Source: a virus
IMG/VR virus record: IMGVR_UViG_3300036795_000069
Coordinates: 1-51,570 of that record
DNA length: 51,570 bases
Direction: 5' to 3' (one strand)
The notes beneath the pieces were generated by a model. It was not told where the DNA came from and ran no database searches. It saw only the letters and a program-made list of their open reading frames with translations. Numbering within the stretch: position 1 is the first letter of the stretch; each line of letters starts with the position of its first letter. Position numbers and translations under genes: made by a program. Of this stretch, positions 1-6,716 are shown in pieces.

Positions 1-127
1 TAATTATACATCAACCGAAGCGTGGTCCGCAAGACCTACAAGCTAAAGCTTTGCTAAAATCAGTCTCGCTAGTGTCTCGGAGCTGGAGTTGATGTTGGTG
101 TTGGTGTTGGTGTTGGTGTTGGTGTTG
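1..127. repeat. Terminal direct repeat, left copy
   Basis: These 127 bases are identical to 51444-51570. The repeat contains a minus-strand promoter and the start of a TTGGTG tandem array. Its length equals a common largest assembler k-mer, so I infer an overlap left when a circular contig was linearised. A genuine short terminal redundancy is the alternative. Confidence 0.9.
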
Positions 128-130
128 GTG
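95..130. repeat. TTGGTG hexamer tandem array
   Basis: Six perfect TTGGTG units are followed by a partial TTG. The array lies just downstream of the stop of the minus-strand gene 139-486 and, on the circle, between that gene and the promoter of 50888-51394. The right end of the window stops inside the same array. It encodes nothing evident. Confidence 0.9.
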
Positions 131-138
131 TTGACGCT

Positions 139-486
139 TTACCGCTCGGGAAACAGCTCGCTACCTGACTTGTTCATCAGGTAGATATCGGCGCCACCGC
201 TACCCAGGAACTCGACCAGCTCGTCCCAGAGGTAGTGCTTCGGGTTACGCGGCCCTGTCGTGTACCAGTGACCATTCGTACGGATGGCTGCGTAGTTGTA
301 CGTCGTCGTACTGTTCGGAAACACCTTGTTGAAGCCGATCACGTCACCATCGATGAACGGATCTTCCCACGGAAAGCGATCGAGCCGACGAAGCTCACGG
401 TCGATTCGAGCCTGCTCGGCCATCAGCATCTGCCTGCGGTTCATGTTGTCCTCCTGGTTGTTGTCCCAGTAGCTCATTGTTGTCAC
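139..486 (-). CDS. hypothetical protein, 115 aa
   Basis: I do not recognise this protein. It begins with a charged, probably helical stretch rich in Gln, Asn and Arg, and its second half has a run of aromatic residues (WYTTGPRNPKHYLWDELVEF). The start overlaps the stop of the upstream helicase gene by four bases, so the two are probably translationally coupled in the minus-strand operon. It is the last gene of that operon before the tandem array. Confidence 0.7.
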   Translation of the reverse strand: MTTMSYWDNNQEDNMNRRQMLMAEQARIDRELRRLDRFPWEDPFIDGDVIGFNKVFPNSTTTYNYAAIRTNGHWYTTGPRNPKHYLWDELVEFLGSGGADIYLMNKSGSELFPER

Positions 487-2024
487 TCCTCTGACATGTT
501 ACGGATTGACTCAGGATCGCCGAGCATCTTCTCGATCCACGACCACTTCTTGTCGATCCTTTGATGGCGACCTAAGTCCACTGTGTTCGGTGCAATCAGG
601 TCGATGATCTGGACGTTGTGCTTCTGTCCAATGCGGTCCACACGATCCTCTGCCTGCCTATTGACACTTGGACTCCAGTCCCTGTCAAGGAAGATGACCG
701 TCGACGATGCGTGAAGGGTGATACCCACTCCCCCCGCCTTAATAGTGCCAATGACGCAACGGGTCTTGGAGTGCTGGAAGTCCTCCACACCTTGATCACG
801 TTCACTCTGTGGTGTGTTGCCAGTAAGAGCGAAGTGCGTGATCCCTCTAGCCGCCAAGCGGGCTCCAAGGAGATCGATCGCCCCCCGGTACTGGCTGAAG
901 ATGACGAACTGTTTGTCATCAGGTGCATCCTCCAGTATCTGTAGTACAGTGTCAATCTTGCTAGATGGGTCTGTCAGTACAACCTTCTGCCGGATCTCGT
1001 ATCCACGAGGATCAGGCTTGACAAGGTTGTACTTCTCAGCCAAGGCTTTGTTCCATACCCTGATCTCTTCAATGTCACCAGGGTATGCAACGCCTAGTTG
1101 CTGTAGGCGTACGAGCTGCGCCACTACAGCTTGCGCCATCAGTGGTGTTAGTTCGTCACCCTTCGACTCCTTCTTCTTGGTACTTACCCAAGCGATGAAG
1201 TCAGACTTCATCTCGTCGTACGCACGCCTCTGCTGTGGACTCAGAGGTACATACATCCGAGTGTAGTACTTATCCGGAAGCTCCAGCGCGATCGCAGGAT
1301 CCCTCTTCAGTCGCCTGCGGTACTTACCCTCCAGAAAGGCGTGCAGCTCGTCTACGTTCTTCACGCCCTTGACCTTACGATACCCCTGTCCACCTTGGTA
1401 TGCAACTTCGTATTCCAGGTGGTGCTCGTAGAACTTCCAGTACGAGGTGTACACAGTAGGCCAAAGCCAGTTGAGTATCGACCATAGATCTTGTGGGTGG
1501 TTGTCGGCAGCTGTACCCGACATCGCCGTACGCCAGAAGCAGCGTATCCGCTTCAGTGCACGTGTCTGCTGTGCCTTACGATTCTTGGCACGGTGCACCT
1601 CATCCGCGATCACGTGGAACCACTTGGTCTCGGCGAAGGTACTGTCAGTCATCAGACCACGCAATGATTCCCAATGGCACACGAAGTACCCGTTGGGGTT
1701 CTGCTGTATGGCGTTGATGAACTTGCGCCGCAGTACTGCTGGCTGCTGTGTACCTTGTAGCGTTACCACAGGTACATCAGTGGTGGCTCTAAGAGCTCGT
1801 GCCCAAGTCTCGACCATCGAGCCAGCTGGGCACACAACTAAGGTTCTGGCGCTCCTGTTGCGACGTCGCATCTGGTCAAGGGCAATACCTTCATAGGTCT
1901 TACCCAAGCCCATATCGTCACCGACCAAGCAGCTTCGAGCAGGTGCTAGCTCGTCCACCAGTTCCTTCTGAAAGTCGTACAACGTCATACCTGATGGCGC
2001 GTGGTACGTTGGCGCTTTAGGCAT
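483..2024 (-). CDS. SNF2/SWI2-type DEAD-like helicase
   Basis: This 513-aa superfamily 2 helicase/translocase has the full motif set. Walker A GDDMGLGKT is at residues 35-43 and the Walker B box DEVH at 141-144. MSGTAADN serves as motif III, and the C-terminal lobe has AGGVGITL and a motif VI RQAEDRVDRIGQK near 456-468. The DxxGLGKT and DRxxRIGQ forms are those of the Snf2 family. Phage members of this family act on duplex DNA during replication, recombination or repair; the exact role here is inferred. It is compact, without accessory domains, and sits between small unknown genes. The start overlaps the previous gene by eight bases. Confidence 0.92.
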   Translation of the reverse strand: MPKAPTYHAPSGMTLYDFQKELVDELAPARSCLVGDDMGLGKTYEGIALDQMRRRNRSARTLVVCPAGSMVETWARALRATTDVPVVTLQGTQQPAVLRRKFINAIQQNPNGYFVCHWESLRGLMTDSTFAETKWFHVIADEVHRAKNRKAQQTRALKRIRCFWRTAMSGTAADNHPQDLWSILNWLWPTVYTSYWKFYEHHLEYEVAYQGGQGYRKVKGVKNVDELHAFLEGKYRRRLKRDPAIALELPDKYYTRMYVPLSPQQRRAYDEMKSDFIAWVSTKKKESKGDELTPLMAQAVVAQLVRLQQLGVAYPGDIEEIRVWNKALAEKYNLVKPDPRGYEIRQKVVLTDPSSKIDTVLQILEDAPDDKQFVIFSQYRGAIDLLGARLAARGITHFALTGNTPQSERDQGVEDFQHSKTRCVIGTIKAGGVGITLHASSTVIFLDRDWSPSVNRQAEDRVDRIGQKHNVQIIDLIAPNTVDLGRHQRIDKKWSWIEKMLGDPESIRNMSEE

Positions 2025-2208
2025 GTTCTGCGACCTTCACCTGTCTTGGCAGTACGCGCACAATGCGTGGCCCTGAGAACAACGGGCCTCCCTCGATGCG
2101 TACTAGCACGTGCTTGATCCCGACGAAGTTTCGCTTGTATCCGACTATCTGACCCAAGCATCCTCTGAAGGGTATGGCTGTAATCATTACAGTGGGTTCC
2201 TTGTTCAT
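2017..2208 (-). CDS. hypothetical small protein, 63 aa
   Basis: This is a 63-aa basic, beta-rich protein (GQIVGYKRNFVGIKHVLVRI) resembling a short SH3-like barrel. That resemblance is only an impression. An excellent Shine-Dalgarno sequence, GGAGGTG, lies six bases upstream of the ATG. It overlaps the helicase start by eight bases, suggesting coupling. Function unknown. Confidence 0.75.
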   Translation of the reverse strand: MNKEPTVMITAIPFRGCLGQIVGYKRNFVGIKHVLVRIEGGPLFSGPRIVRVLPRQVKVAEHA

Positions 2209-2252
2209 GTCTACACCTCCTTTACTGAGCTAACGAAAGTAACCCCCAGCGC

Positions 2253-2293
2253 TAGTACACAACACCACAGAGCGAACGCAGTGGTGTGTACTA
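2253..2293. repeat. Imperfect inverted repeat
   Basis: The arms TAGTACACA and TGTGTACTA flank inner arms CCAC and GTGG, separated by a 3-nt bulge and a 12-nt loop. It lies in the 106-bp gap between the minus-strand genes 2315 and 2208 and includes one copy of the dispersed CTCTGTGGTGTT motif on the minus strand. There is no T-tract, so it is not a classical terminator. Confidence 0.6.
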
Positions 2294-2314
2294 ACACAAC
2301 CGGGTTGCTTAAGC

Positions 2315-2689
2315 CTAAGACAGGTATTGATCTTCTCCTTCGTCTGTGGTCTGGTTGTAGGTGCGCATGTCTGTGAGGATGTCTTCGTCGATCGCACCGT
2401 TGCGTCGCTTGGCTGCATAAATGGGATTGGTTGGATCTTGCATGTAGCGGTGCAACAGAGCTAGGTGTCTTTGTTGTGTCTTGAGATATGGCTTGCAACC
2501 CAACCACACAAGTGGGAGACCAATTGGTGCGCCAATGACTGTGGCGGTGAGTGCTGAACCCAGTACGACGAGGGGGAGCCCAGCGGTGATCGCGAGGCCA
2601 CTTCTGACGGCGTAACGTAAGGCGTACTGTCGCTTGGTGTGCCTGCCGTCGATTGAGACTTGGTGCTGAACATGGCTGATATGTGACAC
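2315..2689 (-). CDS. small membrane protein
   Basis: The protein has a basic N-terminus (TKRQYALRYAVRSG), then one long or two short hydrophobic segments (LAITAGLPLVVLGSALTATV, then IGAPIGLPLVWLG), and a charged soluble tail of about 55 residues. I chose the GTG at 2689 because GGAGGA lies directly upstream; an in-frame ATG exists at 2713. The N-terminal half overlaps, in another frame, the ORF 2461-2844. No family recognised; the inner membrane is the likely location. Confidence 0.65.
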   Translation of the reverse strand: MSHISHVQHQVSIDGRHTKRQYALRYAVRSGLAITAGLPLVVLGSALTATVIGAPIGLPLVWLGCKPYLKTQQRHLALLHRYMQDPTNPIYAAKRRNGAIDEDILTDMRTYNQTTDEGEDQYLS

Positions 2690-2844
2690 AGTTCCTCCGC
2701 GTGCCGAGCACATACTGGAATGTACGCACGTTCTAGTTCTGACCAGTAGAGGTACTCAGCCACTTGTCGTTGAGTGATGTCTGATGTACACTCGGAGTGT
2801 TCGAGTGAGGATGTGTGCTGCATGGCACATAACCTGAGGCTCAT
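2461..2844 (-). CDS. possible zinc-binding protein, overlapping frame
   Basis: The first half of this 127-aa frame looks like real protein (QRQVAEYLYWSELERAYIPV, then CARHAEELCH, with several Cys and His). The second half is low-complexity and lies over the coding sequence of the membrane protein 2315-2689. It may be a shorter gene with a real overlap, a gene truncated by an indel, or the 5' part of a frameshifted fusion. The start just follows the upstream stop. Confidence 0.45.
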   Translation of the reverse strand: MSLRLCAMQHTSSLEHSECTSDITQRQVAEYLYWSELERAYIPVCARHAEELCHISAMFSTKSQSTAGTPSDSTPYVTPSEVASRSPLGSPSSYWVQHSPPQSLAHQLVSHLCGWVASHISRHNKDT

Positions 2845-2846
2845 GA

Positions 2847-3095
2847 TCAGAACCCCTTACCTTTGATCCTCATGTCGCGTCGGGGAAGGAAGTTCTGGAC
2901 CTCACAGGCGAAGAACTTGTGCCCTGCTGGACATCCCCAGATGATGGCTGCCTGAGCGGTACGATCCTGAGTGATCTTCTTGATGGGGTCTGCGTCGTGA
3001 AGACACCTCATCGTTGGACACTTTGTAGTGGCCACTGTGTGCTCGTTGGTGTGGTCTGGTCGTGCTGGACCGTTCCAGAACTTGATTGTGGTCAT
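2847..3095 (-). CDS. Cys/His-rich small protein, 82 aa
   Basis: This 82-aa basic protein has Cys/His pairs (CPTMRCLHD near residue 26, CPAGHKFFAC near residue 55) consistent with a small zinc ribbon. It is the first gene behind the leftward promoter at 3147-3176, and an AGGGGGT ribosome site precedes the ATG by five bases. Being promoter-proximal in an early operon, it could be a host-takeover or regulatory protein; that is inference. Confidence 0.75.
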   Translation of the reverse strand: MTTIKFWNGPARPDHTNEHTVATTKCPTMRCLHDADPIKKITQDRTAQAAIIWGCPAGHKFFACEVQNFLPRRDMRIKGKGF

Positions 3096-3146
3096 TGTGA
3101 CCCCCTTGTTGCAATGAATGTAGACGCTATTGGCGCCTTATGGATA

Positions 3147-3176
3147 ATTATATCACAGTAACCTGTTGCAAATCAA
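3147..3176 (-). promoter_or_regulatory. Leftward extended -10 promoter
   Basis: On the minus strand there is a -35 TTGATT (3176-3171), an 18-bp spacer and a -10 TATAAT (3152-3147) preceded by TGA, an extended -10. It points at gene 2847-3095 and, through the circle junction, at the whole left block. It is one of a family of near-identical promoters in this genome. Confidence 0.75.
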
Positions 3177-3449
3177 GCCCCAAGTTGCTGAGATATAATG
3201 GTCCATACCCTTAGACCAACCATTGCCTCTTCGGTTATTAAGAGACACACCGCCTGGTCCAGGTCGGCCCGGTAGTCCACGTCCGAGCATTGAGTTATAT
3301 ATATCATTAGGATCTTTATATATATGTATGATATGAAAGATGTTAGACGTGTGACGTAGGACTATGTTGTGTTAAGATTATAGAGACCCCCTTGATTTCC
3401 TAAGAGGGCACTTAACTGGGAAAACCTACCTAACACACACAATAAACAC
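3177..3449. other. AT-rich intergenic hub
   Basis: This stretch separates divergent transcription units and has no convincing ORF. It holds a rightward TATAAT at 3194-3199 with no good -35, a short inverted repeat TGGTC/GACCA just after it, and alternating AT runs (TATATATATC, TATATATATG). It could hold operators or an origin; I see no iterons that would support the latter. Confidence 0.5.
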
Positions 3450-3478
3450 TTGCTATTTTTAGGGCTTTATGATATAAT
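3450..3478 (+). promoter_or_regulatory. Rightward promoter, leaderless output
   Basis: A -35 TTGCTA (3450-3455), a 17-bp spacer and a -10 TATAAT (3473-3478) preceded by TGA form a near-consensus sigma-70 type promoter. The predicted start site, six to seven bases on, coincides with the ATG at 3485. Confidence 0.8.
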
Positions 3479-3484
3479 TGATGT

Positions 3485-3754
3485 ATGGTCAACTTATCTG
3501 AAGTCCCAGAGAAGTACTGGTGCGTGCGTTGTCCCAAGGTCGGCCGTACGGGCATCTGGCGGAACCTAAAAGCCGCTGGCATGAGTTACTGCCGCGTCTG
3601 TTACCGCGAATACCAGCGGGATCAGTACCAGCTGCGCAAATACCGCGAGGCCGAAATCGACGTCGAAGGTATAGAGGCTACCCTGGCGAGGGTTCGCGAA
3701 GAGGAAGAGTACTTTGACGACCTCATCGAAAAATACGAACCCCCGCCCGTCTGA
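3485..3754 (+). CDS. zinc-ribbon protein, 89 aa
   Basis: The 89-aa protein has two CxxC knuckles (CVRC at residues 13-16 and CRVC near 36-39), followed by a charged, probably coiled-coil C-terminal half. This matches small phage zinc-finger proteins that bind nucleic acid or host polymerase; function is inferred from fold only. No ribosome site is visible, which fits leaderless translation from the promoter just upstream. It is the only rightward gene before 4871, so it may be an immediate-early regulator. Confidence 0.8.
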   Translation: MVNLSEVPEKYWCVRCPKVGRTGIWRNLKAAGMSYCRVCYREYQRDQYQLRKYREAEIDVEGIEATLARVREEEEYFDDLIEKYEPPPV

Positions 3755-3821
3755 ACGCGCTCTGGAGTTGTCAAGGTTCATCTGTTCGATGGGCTTTGGT
3801 TCCCCTCTGCCCTATCTACGT

Positions 3822-3874
3822 GGGAGCTGAGGGACTCGAACCCTCATTGTTGGCCCTACGGTTTCTATACTCCC
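3822..3874 (-). ncRNA. tRNA-like minihelix A
   Basis: A canonical T-arm is present on the minus strand: stem GAGGG/CCCTC with loop TTCGAGT (3845-3829). It is followed by AGCTCCC, whose CTCCC can pair with GGGAG at 3874-3870. No D-arm or anticodon arm can be drawn in the 23-nt interval between. It may be a tRNA remnant, an RNase P-type minihelix, or a copy of a tRNA 3' end. Its 5' end overlaps the dispersed CTCCCTGTGG motif. Confidence 0.4.
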
Positions 3875-3888
3875 TGTGGTGCTGTACC

Positions 3889-3987
3889 CTACTTCGCGGG
3901 GGTTTGGGGCTGTTGGGGTTTAGCCCACCCCTCACCCTTCGGCTTCGGTTGATCCGGATTATGTGGGTGCCATTTGCAGTCGCACAT
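3889..3987 (-). CDS. mini-protein with CxC, 32 aa
   Basis: A 32-aa ORF starts ten bases after the stop of gene 3997-4206 with an AGGGGA ribosome site. It begins MCDCKWHPHN and then runs Pro/Lys/Gln-rich to the end. The CxC plus two His suggests metal binding. Position and ribosome site support a real gene; its small size limits confidence. Function unknown. Confidence 0.55.
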   Translation of the reverse strand: MCDCKWHPHNPDQPKPKGEGWAKPQQPQTPAK

Positions 3988-3996
3988 TTCGTTCCC

Positions 3997-4206
3997 CTAC
4001 TTTCCCGGTGTGACTACGTACCACGCTCCGTTGCGGTAATCTACCCTACCGCACGCGAACTGTCCGCTGTCCTCTGTCGGTGCCTTACATAGCTGGACTA
4101 CGTGGGACGTACTAGGCGTGTGGTTATCCTGTACGTAGTTACCTAGTAGACCCCCTACTCCTAGGGCTACTACCCCTACGATACCTACCGTCGTCTTGTG
4201 GTTCAT
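3997..4206 (-). CDS. small exported or membrane-anchored protein, 69 aa
   Basis: It has a short basic start (MNHKT) and a hydrophobic segment (VGIVGVVALGVGGLLG) typical of a signal peptide or anchor. A soluble region with two cysteines (LCKAP and FACGRVDYRNGAWY) follows and could form a disulphide outside the membrane. It lies between 4300-4587 and the mini-gene 3889-3987, all on the minus strand. No family recognised. Confidence 0.65.
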   Translation of the reverse strand: MNHKTTVGIVGVVALGVGGLLGNYVQDNHTPSTSHVVQLCKAPTEDSGQFACGRVDYRNGAWYVVTPGK

Positions 4207-4246
4207 GTAGACCCCTTAGGTCTAGTAGTGGTGTATCTTACTACGT

Positions 4247-4292
4247 GGGTATGGGGGGACTTGCACCCCCCTAGGGCTTGGTTACCCTACCC
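4247..4292 (-). ncRNA. tRNA-like minihelix B
   Basis: On the minus strand a T-arm-like hairpin GGGGG/CCCCC with loop TGCAAGT (4270-4254) is enclosed by GGGTA (4292-4288) and TACCC (4251-4247). No D or anticodon arm fits before the stop of 4300-4587. Like minihelix A it is followed by CCCACGTAG, so the pair may share an origin. It could also help end or stabilise the transcript. Confidence 0.35.
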
Positions 4293-4299
4293 TACCGTA

Positions 4300-4587
4300 C
4301 TACTCGGTCTCGCTGGCCACCATCTCCTCGACGCTCTTGTTGGCCTTCTCCTCCCGAGCCTCCGTGAGGCGGTCCTGCTTCGTGGTGTACTTCTCGTACC
4401 ACGTCACCAGGTTCTCCTCCGCGATCCGCCCATCGTTGTCGCACTCGATGAGGGGTGCCTTGCCCTTGGCGATCCGGGCCTTGGTGTAGTTGTAGAACAT
4501 CTGGGCCGGGAGCACCTTGTCGCGTCCCTCGCTGGCGAGCCACTCGTTGACAACCTTCGCAGCCTTGTAAGCGGTGTAGTTCGACAT
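4300..4587 (-). CDS. helix-turn-helix DNA-binding protein, 95 aa
   Basis: The 95-aa protein reads as one compact DNA-binding domain: KAAKVVNEWLASEG, then LPAQMFYNYTKARI, then GRIAEENLVTWYEKY. The same plan occurs in 48701-48997 and 50888-51394, so it is one of three paralogues, most like MerR/Xis-type winged helices. TAAGGAA precedes the ATG. A regulator of the phage transcription programme is the likely role; the target is unknown. Confidence 0.7.
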   Translation of the reverse strand: MSNYTAYKAAKVVNEWLASEGRDKVLPAQMFYNYTKARIAKGKAPLIECDNDGRIAEENLVTWYEKYTTKQDRLTEAREEKANKSVEEMVASETE

Positions 4588-4644
4588 TTCCTTACTCCTT
4601 AAAATGTTTGGTTTTTGTTTTCCTTATAACTATATTTTACAGCA

Positions 4645-4674
4645 ACCCCCCGCGGAAAAAAATCGCCGTGGGGT
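4645..4674. other. GC-rich hairpin in divergent intergenic region
   Basis: CCCCGCGG and CCGTGGGG pair around an A-rich loop (AAAAAAATCG). It lies in the 283-bp gap (4588-4870) between the divergent genes 4300-4587 and 4871-5302. It lacks a following T-run on either strand, so a regulatory or operator role is more likely than termination. Confidence 0.4.
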
Positions 4675-4744
4675 ATACACAGACAGTCATGCATTTTAAT
4701 GTTGTGCTGTCTCGTAACATTGTGTGCTATTATATAACGCCGTG

Positions 4745-4774
4745 TTGCCCTTCCGATCGGTTCACGTATACAAT
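4745..4774 (+). promoter_or_regulatory. Rightward promoter of the structural arm
   Basis: A -35 TTGCCC (4745-4750), an 18-bp spacer and a -10 TACAAT (4769-4774) lie about 97 bp upstream of the first structural-arm gene. The -10 is weaker than the early-promoter consensus, which would suit a late promoter needing help from a regulator. TATATT-like boxes near 4840 are a second candidate. Confidence 0.45.
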
Positions 4775-4870
4775 CAGGTAACGCTAGAGCGTTCAGCACA
4801 TACTACAAGTCCTAGATGGCTCGTGGTTTTGTCTGGTATATATTATTACATACGTGAGGAGCGAGTCGAC

Positions 4871-5302
4871 ATGAGCTTCGACGATGATGAGTACACGACC
4901 GCCAAGAGGAATGGTTCAGGCACTCCGGCTTCTCAGGAGTGGATCCCTGATGAGGCTCTTGCCAACCTGAACCTCGAGAAGGACGTACGTTCGTCTGATC
5001 CCACTGATCCCATCAACTCGCCCGAGGAGCTCGCCAAGTCGGTGTTCCGTGAGGGCGCTCCGATGGCTGCGATGTCAATCGTGCACATGGCGACCAACGA
5101 GCCCAACGCGAACACTCGTCTTCGGGCTGCTCAGTACGTGACTGAGCGGGCTCTAGGCTCTCTGACGAACCCTGTTGCTACCGACAAGGGCAACCCGTGG
5201 GATGAGATCCTCGGAGACATTGTCAAGGACACCACGGAGGAGGAGCTCATCCAGCAGGCTCGTGCGACTCTAAGCTCCAACTCCAAGGGCGAGGACCTCT
5301 AA
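4871..5302 (+). CDS. putative terminase small subunit
   Basis: The 143-aa acidic protein has a central helical repeat (SIVHMATNEPNANTRLRAAQ, YVTERALGSLTNP) resembling a segment often seen in phage small terminases, where an alpha-helical hairpin ends in an R.AA...L.R..G pattern. I chose the ATG at 4871 because GAGGAG lies ten bases upstream. It opens the structural arm, but the large terminase is 7 kb away, so packaging initiation is only a moderate inference. Confidence 0.5.
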   Translation: MSFDDDEYTTAKRNGSGTPASQEWIPDEALANLNLEKDVRSSDPTDPINSPEELAKSVFREGAPMAAMSIVHMATNEPNANTRLRAAQYVTERALGSLTNPVATDKGNPWDEILGDIVKDTTEEELIQQARATLSSNSKGEDL

Positions 5303-5322
5303 GCCACGTCACACACGACATA

Positions 5323-5361
5323 CTCCCTGTGGGGTTGTGATCAGGCAAGCAAGCGAGTCTC
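5323..5361 (+). repeat. Dispersed element, short copy
   Basis: CTCCCTGTGG, a 16-base spacer and GCAAGCGAGTCTC are arranged as at 13601-13638 and 21541-21577. It lies in the gap between 5302 and 5386. ACATACTCCCTGTGG (15 bases, starting at 5319) is identical to the head of the copy at 31107. Confidence 0.7.
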
Positions 5362-5385
5362 AACTAAGTCTAAAGGTTGGGTAGG

Positions 5386-5631
5386 ATGGCGGATCTAGCG
5401 AGCGTTGCTCTAGTCATCACGGCGACAGGCTCGGCTATATCCGGTATCATTCTAGCCATTGCCCAGTTTCGCGAGAGTCGTAGTGATGACGAGACGAAGG
5501 CACGAAGGCTTAGGCAGAAGGCTGATCGCCTCGATAGGCGTGCTCACAGGCATGATGACGAGGATGAGAACAGATTAAACATCGTCGAGTTTCATGGATA
5601 CGCCGATCCTCTGGAATGGTTGTACGCATGA
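5386..5631 (+). CDS. membrane protein, holin-like candidate
   Basis: The 81-aa protein has an N-terminal hydrophobic segment (ASVALVITATGSAISGIILA) and then a strongly charged helical region (TKARRLRQKADRLDRRAHRH). One membrane span plus a charged tail, two genes before a collagen-like protein and three before the endolysin, fits a class of phage lysis proteins. Start ATG 5386 was taken because GGTAGG precedes it. Holin function is inferred from position only. Confidence 0.6.
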   Translation: MADLASVALVITATGSAISGIILAIAQFRESRSDDETKARRLRQKADRLDRRAHRHDDEDENRLNIVEFHGYADPLEWLYA

Positions 5632-5870
5632 CACCTACTAGGCGTAAGGCATTGGCAATAGCTGTAGCGACCATCTTGGTTTCTGTGGCACTCATTGCCG
5701 CTGGTTGGGTCATTACGAACAACAAGGTGAATGCTAACCAGCATGAACAGAACCACAAGTTCTGCGCCTTCCTGCGTAAGATCGACTACCCTCGTCCAAG
5801 TACTGGAGCGGCTGATAAGTTTACCACGGCGCTTCGGGAGTACGAGAAGGAGATCGACTGTAATGACTAA
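5628..5870 (+). CDS. single-span membrane protein, 80 aa
   Basis: It starts at an ATG overlapping the previous stop by four bases. A basic start (MTPTRRK) leads into one membrane segment (ALAIAVATILVSVALIAAGW), then a soluble domain with two cysteines. N-in, C-out topology is expected. It is probably a lysis accessory or second holin-like component of the cluster that ends with the endolysin. Confidence 0.6.
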   Translation: MTPTRRKALAIAVATILVSVALIAAGWVITNNKVNANQHEQNHKFCAFLRKIDYPRPSTGAADKFTTALREYEKEIDCND

Positions 5871-6708
5871 ACGCCCTCCGTTGCCAACGAGGACAACGGT
5901 TCACAGGGGTGCAAGCGTTGCCTTCCCTGTGTTCATGCTCTTGTTCTTCCTCACGAGTTTGTACTTCGGCTTCGTGAAGGTACCTGAGTTGGCGTTTAGG
6001 TTGGGTCAGCAGACGATTTCCAGTAAGCAGCAGGGTGCAAAGCTCGCGGCGAATGGCCTATCTCCGGTAGGTCCTTCGCCTGAGCTGATTCAGGATGGTA
6101 AGGCGACAGCGGATCCCACGAAGCTAGCTCCGACTACACCAGCACCGACGTACATATCAGTACCGGGATCTCCGGGTACTAATGGTACGAATGGCAAGAC
6201 GCCGACTACTGCACAGTTGAAGCAGCTGATTAGTCAGTACCTTAAGGCTAACCCACCGCAGCCTAACGTAACGGCAGCTCAACTAACGCCGATCGTCAAG
6301 GCGTACGTGGTCAGTTACTTCAGGGCCAACCCGCCACCGAGTGGTGCTACTGGGAAGAAGGGCGACAAGGGTGACACTGGAGCTGTAGCGTCTCCGTTGC
6401 CACCTTTGAGTCCCAGTGATGCTCAGGTGTTTGCTCAGGTATCGGCATACCTCGCAGCTAACCCACCGGCGAGTGGTGCAGATGGTAGCCCCGGAGCTCA
6501 GGGTTCGCCTGGGGCTCAAGGTTCTCCAGGTGCACCTGGCTCGGATGCTCCAAAGGAAGTTGCCAAGGAGATCAAGAACAACGGTGACGGAACCTGTAAC
6601 GAGGTGACGACGTTGTCTGATGGAAGTAAGATTACGACGAACGCGTACAACTGTTCACCACCACCTACTCAGACATCCACGCTACCCAGTGTGGCACCGT
6701 CAACGTAA
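5863..6708 (+). CDS. membrane-anchored collagen-like protein
   Basis: The 281-aa protein starts at the ATG at 5863, overlapping the previous stop. A membrane segment (FPVFMLLFFLTSLYFGFV) near residues 20-40 is followed by a Pro/Thr-rich linker and two GXY collagen-like runs (GATGKKGDKGDTG; GADGSPGAQGSPGAQGSPG), spaced by repeated units containing ANPP (KANPPQP, RANPPPS, AANPPAS). The end has two Cys (GDGTCNE, AYNCSPP). Collagen-like runs in phages usually trimerise fibres. The N-terminal anchor instead suggests a wall-spanning factor linked to lysis; uncertain. Confidence 0.65.
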   Translation: MTKRPPLPTRTTVHRGASVAFPVFMLLFFLTSLYFGFVKVPELAFRLGQQTISSKQQGAKLAANGLSPVGPSPELIQDGKATADPTKLAPTTPAPTYISVPGSPGTNGTNGKTPTTAQLKQLISQYLKANPPQPNVTAAQLTPIVKAYVVSYFRANPPPSGATGKKGDKGDTGAVASPLPPLSPSDAQVFAQVSAYLAANPPASGADGSPGAQGSPGAQGSPGAPGSDAPKEVAKEIKNNGDGTCNEVTTLSDGSKITTNAYNCSPPPTQTSTLPSVAPST

Positions 6709-6716
6709 GGAGCATC

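Noticed and set aside
95-130. Short hexamer repeats as a CRISPR array
   Set aside because: Units are six bases with no spacers; no cas genes are present. The Cas4-like gene is a phage RecB-type nuclease.
3822-3874. tRNA 3' end as an attP core for integration
   Set aside because: No integrase or excisionase next to it, the match covers only the T-arm and acceptor, and a second similar element exists. Without the host tRNA it cannot be supported.
3895-3935. G-quadruplex near three G-runs
   Set aside because: Only three runs of four or more G are present and the region lies over a coding mini-gene on the other strand; not convincing.
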